A stretch of 64,000 nt of DNA from Paractinoplanes brasiliensis (GTDB lineage Bacteria; Actinomycetota; Actinomycetes; Mycobacteriales; Micromonosporaceae): contig NZ_SNWR01000001.1 in NCBI RefSeq assembly GCF_004362215.1, positions 6,492,001-6,556,000 on the forward strand, read 5' to 3'. Position 1 is the stretch's first letter. Each line of letters opens with the position of its first letter. Shown piece after piece: positions 32,512 to 39,470 of the stretch. Below the pieces are notes generated by a model. It did not search any database. It was given only the letters and a program-made list of their open reading frames with translations, and was not told the origin of the DNA. The translations under genes were made by a program, and so were the position numbers.

Positions 32512-34284
32512 ATGGCAGACATCGATTACACGCTCCGCAACAAGGTGGACGAGGTGCAGGGGCTCGTGCTCCGCCTCGAGCAGGGCATCGGGCAGGTCGG
32601 GATGCAGGTCGCGTCCGTCGGGCAGCAGGCCCAGGAGACCCGCGACCGGCTTCTGCACCTGACGCAGGAGTTCAACAAGTACGTGGTCGAGTCACAGAAG
32701 GTGGCCAACATCCAGCGGGCCGAGACCCGGATCGGCGTGGTCAAGGCGGAACTCGATCGCGAGTACGGCCACTACCGCAAGGTCCGCAAGGTCGCCACCG
32801 GCATGCTGCAGGGCTTCGACGCCGGCCTGATCTCCAACGACATCGCCCGTCAGGTCAGCCAGCAACTGATGATGGAGACGCCGCGCTACTGGCTGGCGCC
32901 GCTGCTGATCGCGCTGCACGCCTGGATCGGTGACCAGCGGCAGCTGTGCGACGACGCCGTACGCGAGGCCTTCACCCGCTCGCCCACCAAGACCTCGCTG
33001 TTCATGGCGCTCACGCTGCGCCGGCAGGGCCGCGACGAGAGCTCGCTGCGCTGGCTGCGGCACTACCTGGCCGCGCTCGACCCGGGTCAGCTGGGCCGCG
33101 AGTTCGCGATGGTCCTGGAATGCGTGTCGCAGGGCGCGTTCGGCCCGGCCGGCGTGGCGCTGATCCAGGACCGCCTCGACACCTGGCGCGCCCAGCTGCT
33201 GCGTGACGAGTCACGCCACCAGGCGCAGGTCGACCGCTGGCGCATCGAGCTCGAGCGCTACGTCGCGCCGTCGTCGGCCGCGGGCTTCCCCCGGCTGGTG
33301 GCGGTGTCGCCGCAGTGGCCGCAGATGGACACCGCCCTGAGCCGGGCCGGCGCACACGAGAACCTGATCCGGGAGTACTCCGCGATGGCCGCCGAGGAGC
33401 CCACCCCGGCCGACCGGCTCGAGGACCAGGTCGACGACATCCTCGACCTGCTCGTCAGCGGCTACGACGACGAGGAGCTGCCGCTGCGCCGCGAGCACGC
33501 CGAGCACCAGGCCGTCGTCCGGCACCAGGGTGACCTCGACGCGGCGCGCCGCTCGCTCGACACCGACCTGCTCGCGTTCGAGAAGCGGCTGGACTACCTG
33601 ACCATCCAGACCGAGGCGGCGCTGGCGCCCGGCAAGATCGGCGTCTCGCGGGCGACGCAGCGGATGGCCGTGTCGTCCTGTCACGAATGGTTCGCCCAGG
33701 CGCACGCCGCCTACAGCCGTGACTACCGGGCCGCGGTGCCACCCAACGTCGAGGCGGTCTTCGAGGGAACCCACAACGCGGCCGGTGTCGTGTTCCAGCT
33801 GCCCCGCTGGGCGGGCTCGTTCACCCAGCCGATGGAGGCCCTCGAGCGCTCGTTGAGCGACCACTGGGACCGCGCGGCCAAGCCGTTCATCGATGGCCTC
33901 GCCTACAAGTGGGGCGCCAACCTGATCGGCCCGATCGCGGTGGCCGTGGTGTTGTTCGTGTGCGCGTTCGGCGTGCACTGGTCCCTCGCCCTGATCGGCA
34001 TCGTCGCCGGCGGCATCTGGGCGCTCGTCCTGTGGAGCCAGGCGCAGGCCGCGGCCAGGCGCCAAGAAGAGGTGCGGGCCCTGCTCGCCCGGGCCAAGCA
34101 GGACTCGTTGCAGCAGCTGCGCGGCGCCGGCGCCGAGGTCGTCGACTGGTCGAACGCCTTCCGGCAGGCCGACAGCCGCGAGTCCGAGGTGCGCGCGCTC
34201 ATCGCCGACCTCGGCCGGGCCGGGAGCCCGGCGTCCCCCTACGAGCGGCGTGTCGCGGACAGCGGCGCGCGGAGCGGAGTCTGA
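32512..34284 (+). CDS. Large coiled-coil membrane protein
   Basis: 590 aa from ATG 32512, with AAGGGA upstream. The N-terminal 90 residues form a helical, coiled-coil-like segment (NKVDEVQGLVLRLEQGIGQVGMQVASVGQQAQETRDRLLHL). A long helical body follows. Two membrane spans lie close together near residues 475-515 (LIGPIAVAVVLFVCAFGV and LALIGIVAGGIWALVLW), and a cytoplasmic helical tail comes last (QAAARRQEEVRALLARAKQDS). The layout, long helices with a hairpin membrane anchor, would suit a scaffold or membrane-remodelling protein; no enzyme motif is seen. It is followed one base later by the 69-aa gene and is part of the cluster with the AAA+ ATPase. Confidence 0.78.
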   Translation: MADIDYTLRNKVDEVQGLVLRLEQGIGQVGMQVASVGQQAQETRDRLLHLTQEFNKYVVESQKVANIQRAETRIGVVKAELDREYGHYRKVRKVATGMLQGFDAGLISNDIARQVSQQLMMETPRYWLAPLLIALHAWIGDQRQLCDDAVREAFTRSPTKTSLFMALTLRRQGRDESSLRWLRHYLAALDPGQLGREFAMVLECVSQGAFGPAGVALIQDRLDTWRAQLLRDESRHQAQVDRWRIELERYVAPSSAAGFPRLVAVSPQWPQMDTALSRAGAHENLIREYSAMAAEEPTPADRLEDQVDDILDLLVSGYDDEELPLRREHAEHQAVVRHQGDLDAARRSLDTDLLAFEKRLDYLTIQTEAALAPGKIGVSRATQRMAVSSCHEWFAQAHAAYSRDYRAAVPPNVEAVFEGTHNAAGVVFQLPRWAGSFTQPMEALERSLSDHWDRAAKPFIDGLAYKWGANLIGPIAVAVVLFVCAFGVHWSLALIGIVAGGIWALVLWSQAQAAARRQEEVRALLARAKQDSLQQLRGAGAEVVDWSNAFRQADSRESEVRALIADLGRAGSPASPYERRVADSGARSGV

Positions 34285-34285
34285 C

Positions 34286-34495
34286 ATGGTCCAGCCGAAC
34301 GTCCCGCCGCAGCACACCCCGCCCGCCCAGCCGCTCTTCCCCCAAGCCGTCGAGGAGGACGTGCCCTGGGCCCGGCAGAAGAGCACCCACGAGCCGCTCA
34401 CCGGGCGCCGTCGTCACCACCTTCGCCACCTGCCCGACTGGGACCCCGCACCGCCCGGCGAGATCGTCGTCCAGCGTCACCACCGGGCGGACTGA
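34286..34495 (+). CDS. 69-aa proline-rich small protein
   Basis: The ATG is one base after the preceding stop. The N-terminal 25 residues are Pro/Gln-rich (VQPNVPPQHTPPAQPLFPQ). A charged segment and a WDPAPPGEIVV motif follow. There is no signal peptide or membrane span. It ends one base before the next start, which places it firmly in the operon. The function is unknown, but size and position suggest an adaptor peptide. Confidence 0.6.
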   Translation: MVQPNVPPQHTPPAQPLFPQAVEEDVPWARQKSTHEPLTGRRRHHLRHLPDWDPAPPGEIVVQRHHRAD

Positions 34496-34496
34496 G

Positions 34497-35039
34497 ATGT
34501 GGATCAGCGGGGGCGCCTACCACGCCTGGAGCACCTTTCTCGACCAGTGGGGCGGCGGCGCCCCGATCGACCCGGCAACCCTGCCGCCGCTGGCGCGCGA
34601 GGACCTCGCCGCCGACACCTGGGCCCGCCTGATGAACCAGATCACCGCGGCCATGGATCGTCGGCTCGGCGCCTGGTCGGACACGCTCGCCCGGGAGCTC
34701 GGCAACGCCCGTGACGAGTTCGCGGCGGCGCGGGCGCTCGACCACGCCCGGTGGGGGCTGCCCGCGATCCGGGCCCTCGCCGCCGCGCCCGGACTGCCCG
34801 AGGACGTGCGCGGCCAGCTGACCGGGCTGGTCGACAACCAGATCCGGTCGACCCAGAAACAGATCGACGAGGCCGTCCAGCGGATGCGGCGCAGCGGGGT
34901 GCCGGCCGCCGCGGTCGAGGCGCGGCTGCGCACCGTACGGGACAACCCCCTCACCGCCGTCCTCGGGCCGAACCACGCCACCGGCGGCGGATGGGACACC
35001 GATCCGACCGTGACGCCGCGGCGTCGCGTGACGTTCTAG
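34497..35039 (+). CDS. 180-aa helical protein of unknown function
   Basis: Starts one base after the 69-aa gene with MWISGGAYHAWSTFLDQWGGG. Residues 40-150 are a strong helical array (LARLAREDLAAD-like segments, ITAAMDRRLGAWSDTLARELGNARDEF, DNQIRSTQKQIDEAVQRMRRSG), perhaps a helical bundle. The C-terminus is polar. It has no catalytic motif and no membrane span. It precedes the AAA+ ATPase by 16 bases, so it could be its substrate or adaptor. Confidence 0.7.
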   Translation: MWISGGAYHAWSTFLDQWGGGAPIDPATLPPLAREDLAADTWARLMNQITAAMDRRLGAWSDTLARELGNARDEFAAARALDHARWGLPAIRALAAAPGLPEDVRGQLTGLVDNQIRSTQKQIDEAVQRMRRSGVPAAAVEARLRTVRDNPLTAVLGPNHATGGGWDTDPTVTPRRRVTF

Positions 35040-35055
35040 CGATCCGGAGCACGAC

Positions 35056-36621
35056 ATGTCGAACTACGCCGAGTCCGCCAAGGACCTGGACAGCTACATC
35101 TCCGCCCGGGTGCCGCTCATCGGCGTGCACAGCATCGAGCAGAACCGGGCGCTGCGCCTGGTCAAGCAGACGGCCATGAACCCGCGCCGGTCCAGCCTGC
35201 CGTTCTGGGTCTACACCCGCGCCACCGGCCTGCGTGACCTGCGCACCAACCTGCCGGCCCAGGAGGACCGCTCGCTGACCGGGGCGATGGACTTCGCGGC
35301 CGAGCAGTTCACCAAGCGTGCCCAGGCCACCGTCGTCTTCGTCGACCCCGAGGACCTCAGCGACGACAACACGGCCAGCCGCCACGTCGCCGAGCTGGCC
35401 CGGCTGGCCGACGCCAACGCGGGCAGCGTCATCGTGGTCAGTGACAGCCCGCTCTGGAGCGGCCTCGAGCGCCTCGGCATGAGCGTCACGCTCGACCTGC
35501 CCGACGCCGGCGAGATGTACGAGGTGATCGTCGAGTTCCTGCGCGACCACCACGGCGTCGTCCCGATCGCCTGGAACGAGCAGGACGCCCGTACGGCGGC
35601 CGAGTTCCTGGTCGGCGTGCCCGAGGGCACCGCGGTCAACGTGATGGCCACGCTGGTCACCAAGGGCTCGGTCGACAAGGACGACGTGCAGCGGCTGGCC
35701 GAGTTCAAGGACAAGCACTTCGGCGCGCTGGCCGGCCTGGAAAGGGTGAAGCTGAAGCAGTCCGACCTGCAGGTCGGCGGGCTGAGCAGCATGCGCGCGT
35801 GGCTGCGCCGCAAGCAGCGCATCATGTCGAGCGACCTGCGCGGCACCGACCTGCGCCCGCCCCGCGGCATGCTGCTGGTCGGGGTGCCCGGCTGCGGCAA
35901 GTCGCTGTCGGCCAAGGCGACCTCCGCCGAGTGGCGGCTGCCGCTGTACCGGCTCGACCTCGGCGCGATCCTCGGCCAGTACGTGGGGCAGTCGGAGGGA
36001 CGGCTGCGCGAGGCGCTGGAGACGGCCGACCGGGTGGCGCCGTGCGTGCTCTGGATCGACGAGATCGAGAAGGGCCTGGCCGGCCAGAACGACAGCACGG
36101 GCGTGAGCCGGCGGCTGATCGGGCAGTTCCTGTTCTGGCTGCAGGAGTCCCGGCACCGGGTGTTCGTGGTGGCCACCAGCAACGACGTGCGGTCGCTGCC
36201 GCCCGAGCTGCTGCGCAAGGGCCGCTTCGACGAGATCTTCTTCGTCGACCTGCCCGAGGCGCCGGACCGCCACGAGATCATCGAGATGTACTACCGGCGC
36301 TACGTCCGTCAGGAGCCGCCCGCCGAGGTGGTCGACAAGCTGGTCGGGCTCTCCGAGGGCTTCGCCGGCTCCGACATCGAGTCGGCGCTGCACGAGGTCG
36401 GCGAGCAGATCTTCCTCAACGGCGCGGAGTCGCTGCGGCCCGAGAACGTGATCGACACGTTCGTCAACACGGTCCCGCTGAGCCGCACCAACCCGGAGCA
36501 GATCGAGGAGATCCGGGCCTGGGGCCGCGACCGGGCCGTCCCCGCGGGCCGGCCCCCGGTGCACACCGACATCAGCGCCGGCGGCGCCCGCAGCCGCCGA
36601 GTCGTCGTCTTCGGGGACTGA
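35056..36621 (+). CDS. AAA+ ATPase, Ycf46/FtsH-like
   Basis: 521 aa. The N-terminal 230 residues are an alpha/beta domain (RVPLIGVHSIEQNRALRL, ATVVFVDPEDLSDDN, AGSVIVVSDSPLW) like that of Ycf46-type ATPases. The classical AAA module has Walker A GVPGCGKS at residues 276-283 and Walker B VLWIDEIEK with D335/E336. A sensor region follows (VVATSNDVRSLPPELLRKGRFDEIFF), with an Arg finger and a helical lid (EGFAGSDIESALHEV). It lacks a protease domain or membrane anchor. Such ATPases remodel protein complexes. Within this cluster it is the only clear motor and probably works on the coiled-coil membrane protein or the small helical proteins. It is 16 bases after the previous gene and four bases before the next. 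Confidence 0.92.
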   Translation: MSNYAESAKDLDSYISARVPLIGVHSIEQNRALRLVKQTAMNPRRSSLPFWVYTRATGLRDLRTNLPAQEDRSLTGAMDFAAEQFTKRAQATVVFVDPEDLSDDNTASRHVAELARLADANAGSVIVVSDSPLWSGLERLGMSVTLDLPDAGEMYEVIVEFLRDHHGVVPIAWNEQDARTAAEFLVGVPEGTAVNVMATLVTKGSVDKDDVQRLAEFKDKHFGALAGLERVKLKQSDLQVGGLSSMRAWLRRKQRIMSSDLRGTDLRPPRGMLLVGVPGCGKSLSAKATSAEWRLPLYRLDLGAILGQYVGQSEGRLREALETADRVAPCVLWIDEIEKGLAGQNDSTGVSRRLIGQFLFWLQESRHRVFVVATSNDVRSLPPELLRKGRFDEIFFVDLPEAPDRHEIIEMYYRRYVRQEPPAEVVDKLVGLSEGFAGSDIESALHEVGEQIFLNGAESLRPENVIDTFVNTVPLSRTNPEQIEEIRAWGRDRAVPAGRPPVHTDISAGGARSRRVVVFGD

Positions 36622-36624
36622 GCC

Positions 36625-37659
36625 ATGTCCGACCCGCACCAGCGAAGCGGCGGCGTCTGGGACGCGGCCTCCCTGTTCTCAGGCGACCCCACCCCGCCGC
36701 CCCAGCCGTCGTCGCAGCCGCAGCAGCCGCCACCTTCGCCGCAGCAGCAGCCGCCACCTTCGCCGCAGCGGGCACCGTCGCAGCCGCCACCGTCGTCGCA
36801 GGCACCGGCCCAGCCCGCCGGCCAACAGCCGACCACGCTCGCACCGCCGCACATTCCGCCCGCAGCGCCGCCGCAAGTCCCGCCCGCGGTTCCTCCCGGC
36901 CCGGCGTGGGGTCATCAACCGTCGTACCCGCCGCCGTCGGTCACCCCACCGGCGGTTCCCGGGCCGAGTTCATCCTCGTCCCGGTCCGGGGCCGGCGGCC
37001 CCGGCCGGCGCATGCTTGTTCTGGCCGCCGCCGCGGCCGTCGTGCTGGTGGCCTTCGGGATCGGCGCGATCGTCGTGCTCGGCCAGGGCGGGAAACCCGA
37101 GGCAGAGGCCGGCTCGATCGGCGAGCGGCCCACCGCCGTGGACACGACCCTCCCGTACGAGCCGGTGCCCGAAGGGCCGGTGGACGGGGACACAACCACC
37201 GAGGAGACGACGCCGACCGAGGCGACCGTCGCGCCGGTGGAGGAGACCGAGGAAGCGGCGCTGGCCGAACTCGAGGAACTGGCCGCTCAAGGGCTGACCC
37301 AGGTCTCCTTCCGGGGGCAGTACGCCGCGCAGATCGCCTCGAAGTATCCCGGCATCCACGACAAGCTGCAGACCACCGCGGCCGGCTCGCACACGTTCAC
37401 CGCCGCCGACATCCGCGACGAGCACCGGCAACTGGCGAGCGCCCATTCCAGCCCCGAACACCCGGTGATCCTGCTGAGAAGCACCGACTACGGCAAACGC
37501 CAGCAGGTGAACGGCCGGCATCTGTGGGTCACCTTCGCGATCGGCGACTTCCCGGACAGGCAGTCGGTGCTCGACTGGTGCGACAACCAGTTCGCCGAGC
37601 TCACCGCCGACGAGCGGGCGAACCAGTGCGCCGTACGGAAACTGAACCCCGGGCGATGA
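36625..37659 (+). CDS. Proline-rich single-span membrane protein
   Basis: 344 aa. Residues 1-120 are a Pro/Gln/Ser-rich cytoplasmic tail (repeats such as PPPSPQQQPPPSPQ). One membrane span follows near residues 130-155 (LVLAAAAAVVLVAFGIGAIVVL), then an acidic linker and an external C-terminal domain of about 115 residues with two Cys (DWCDNQF and NQCAVRK) that may pair. The end domain has a loose likeness to SPOR-type folds (HLWVTFAIGDFPDRQSVLDW), uncertain. Pro-rich tails often dock partners. Its stop overlaps the next start (ATGA), so the two membrane proteins are coupled. Confidence 0.8.
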   Translation: MSDPHQRSGGVWDAASLFSGDPTPPPQPSSQPQQPPPSPQQQPPPSPQRAPSQPPPSSQAPAQPAGQQPTTLAPPHIPPAAPPQVPPAVPPGPAWGHQPSYPPPSVTPPAVPGPSSSSSRSGAGGPGRRMLVLAAAAAVVLVAFGIGAIVVLGQGGKPEAEAGSIGERPTAVDTTLPYEPVPEGPVDGDTTTEETTPTEATVAPVEETEEAALAELEELAAQGLTQVSFRGQYAAQIASKYPGIHDKLQTTAAGSHTFTAADIRDEHRQLASAHSSPEHPVILLRSTDYGKRQQVNGRHLWVTFAIGDFPDRQSVLDWCDNQFAELTADERANQCAVRKLNPGR

Positions 37660-38372
37660 GCGAGCAGCCGCCGCCCTGGGCCCGTCCGCGCGAGGACACC
37701 GGGCAGATGTTTCCGTCCCGGCGCGTACGGGAGGAAAACCCGGAACCGAACCGCCCCGCGCGCCCACCAGCCGCCCCGGGCGGGCCCCCGCCCGGCCCGA
37801 GGCCGCCCGCCGCTCCCGGCGACACCGAGCCCGCGGCCGTGCGCCGGGACCCGCACATCGGGCTGGTCACAGGCCCCGTCACCTACACCGCGGTGGCCGA
37901 GGCCCACCGAGCCGGCATCGGGGTGGTGGCCGTCGTGATGAGCGCGGTGATCGCCATGGTCGCGCTGCTGGCCACCGCGCTGGCCGGCCGGGCCGGTGGC
38001 GTCCTGCTCCTGACCGGGTCGGCTCTGATCGCGGCCTGTGTCACGGCTGTCGTGCTGGCCGACCGCCTGGCGATCCGGCGGGGCATGGGCTCGGAGTGCC
38101 GCTTCGTGCTGCGGGCCGAGACCGGCAGGTCCGTCACCTGGTCGCTGCACGGCGCCCCGCGCAACGATCTGCTGCGCACCGGGGATCTGATCCGCGTCGT
38201 GCCCGGCCCGCGTCGTCAGGCCCGTGCGGTCGAGGTGCTGGCCGCGCCGGACGGGCCGGTGGTCCGCCGTCTGACCGGCGGTGGCCTGCTGGCCCCGGTG
38301 CAGTGGTCGGGTCTGGCCCTCGCCGTGGTCCTGCTCGCGTTCACCACAGCCGTCCTGTTCGGCGTGTTCTGA
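37656..38372 (+). CDS. Membrane protein with a Pro-rich N-terminus
   Basis: 238 aa from the ATG overlapping the upstream stop. After a Pro-rich, cytoplasmic N-terminus of about 70 residues come two spans (IGVVAVVMSAVIAMVALLATAL; VLLLTGSALIAACVTAVVL). A small beta domain follows that could be OB-like (ECRFVLRAETGRSVTWSLHG ... LIRVVPGPRRQARAVEVL), and a last span (SGLALAVVLLAFTTAVLFG). No family is recognised. It is part of the AAA/membrane cluster and lies 13 bases before the DUF2510 gene. Confidence 0.78.
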   Translation: MSEQPPPWARPREDTGQMFPSRRVREENPEPNRPARPPAAPGGPPPGPRPPAAPGDTEPAAVRRDPHIGLVTGPVTYTAVAEAHRAGIGVVAVVMSAVIAMVALLATALAGRAGGVLLLTGSALIAACVTAVVLADRLAIRRGMGSECRFVLRAETGRSVTWSLHGAPRNDLLRTGDLIRVVPGPRRQARAVEVLAAPDGPVVRRLTGGGLLAPVQWSGLALAVVLLAFTTAVLFGVF

Positions 38373-38385
38373 CAAGGAGAGATCT

Positions 38386-38997
38386 GTGCGCAAGTTCCTG
38401 CTCTGGCTGGGCACCGTGTGGGTCGGCATGGCCACGATCGTCGCCGTGTTCACCACCATGATCGCCGCGAGCGGCAGCGGCAGCACCGGCGCCGATGACG
38501 TCAGCACGGGCGGCGTCCTGTTCAGCGGTGTCGTGCTGTGGCTGTTCGCCCTGGCCGGCGGTCTCGCGCTGAGCGCCCCGGCCTTCCTGCGACCACCCGA
38601 CGGCGGGGGCGGGATCTGGTCCTTCTCGTTGCCGTTGCCGATCTGGATGTTCCTGCTCCTGCTCAAACTGGCGTCGTGGATCGGCTTCTACGTCCTGCTC
38701 GGCGTGTGGATGCTCATCTTCCGGCTCTGGAACAACCGCCAGGGCAACCAGCTGCCCAGTTTCGCCGGCGCCCCGCAGCAGTTCGGCGGCCCCCAGCCGT
38801 ACGCGCCGCAGGGATTCACCCCGCAGCCCTTCCGGCCCCAGGCGTACCCCGCGCAGGGTTACGCGCCGGGAGCGGGCCTGCCCGCGGCCGGGTGGCACCC
38901 CGACCCGACCGGCCGCCACCGGCACCGCTGGTGGGACGGCTTGCGCTGGACCGACCGGGTCGGGGACGGCAGGACCCAGGGGACCGACCCGATGTAG
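38386..38997 (+). CDS. Membrane protein with a C-terminal DUF2510 domain
   Basis: 203 aa from GTG 38386, with AAGGAGAG upstream. Three spans occupy the first 120 residues (FLLWLGTVWVGMATIVAVF; VLFSGVVLWLFALAGGLAL; IWMFLLLLKLASWIGFYVLL). A Pro/Gln/Tyr-rich linker follows, then DUF2510 at the end (AGWHPDPTGRHRHRWWDG, then LRWTDRV). DUF2510 is an actinobacterial short domain often attached to membrane proteins; its role is not established. It appears to be the last gene of the cluster. Confidence 0.82.
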   Translation: MRKFLLWLGTVWVGMATIVAVFTTMIAASGSGSTGADDVSTGGVLFSGVVLWLFALAGGLALSAPAFLRPPDGGGGIWSFSLPLPIWMFLLLLKLASWIGFYVLLGVWMLIFRLWNNRQGNQLPSFAGAPQQFGGPQPYAPQGFTPQPFRPQAYPAQGYAPGAGLPAAGWHPDPTGRHRHRWWDGLRWTDRVGDGRTQGTDPM

Positions 38998-39053
38998 CTG
39001 GGTGGGTGCAGCGCACCCTGAACCGCGCCGGCCGACCGCCCTACGGTGGGTGC

Positions 39054-39467
39054 ATGAACGTTGACCTGCGCAAAGCATGGAAGATCGGCCCCCGCAAGGG
39101 TTCCGCGCCGTACCTGCGGACGGTGCTTCTGCTCCTGGCGGCGGGCGCCCTCGCGGCTTGCCGGACAGCGCCCGCAGAGGAACCCGCGGCGAGCGCGGAA
39201 CCCCACCCGTACGTGGGTATGTGGGTGACCGCGGACAACCACATCCGGCAGGAGTTGCTGCCGAACAACCGGTACGACGAGGCCCGCGGGACGAAGGCCA
39301 GCGCCTACACCGGGCGCTACCAGGTGACCGGCGACCACATCGACTACTGGGACGACAGCGGGTTCACCGCCGACGGCCGGTTCGACGGGGACGTCCTCCA
39401 CCACGGCGGCTATCTGTTCTACCGCGAGGGGAGCGCCGCCCACCGGAAGGCCGCCGGCGGTCGCTGA
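39054..39467 (+). CDS. Lipoprotein with Atu4866-type domain
   Basis: 137 aa from ATG 39054. The N-terminus is basic with a hydrophobic stretch that ends in lipobox LAA-C (residue 35 or so). The mature part is one small beta-barrel-like domain with HPYVGMWVTADNHIRQELLP, then YDEARG, GRYQVTGDHIDYWDDSGFTAD and GVLHHGG-like DVLHHGGYLFYRE. This is the pattern of the Atu4866 family (PF11512), whose function is unknown. It is separated from the cluster upstream by 56 bases and converges with the amylase gene after only three bases. Confidence 0.8.
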   Translation: MNVDLRKAWKIGPRKGSAPYLRTVLLLLAAGALAACRTAPAEEPAASAEPHPYVGMWVTADNHIRQELLPNNRYDEARGTKASAYTGRYQVTGDHIDYWDDSGFTADGRFDGDVLHHGGYLFYREGSAAHRKAAGGR

Positions 39468-39470
39468 ACC

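Noticed and set aside
32055..38997. Type VII secretion or contractile-injection cluster
   Set aside because: No EccC-type FtsK ATPase, WXG100, sheath, tube or baseplate proteins are visible.
22800..38997. Bacterial gasdermin operon
   Set aside because: Bacterial gasdermins are encoded next to similar proteases, but none of the small proteins here has the length or lipid-modified N-terminal Cys of a gasdermin.
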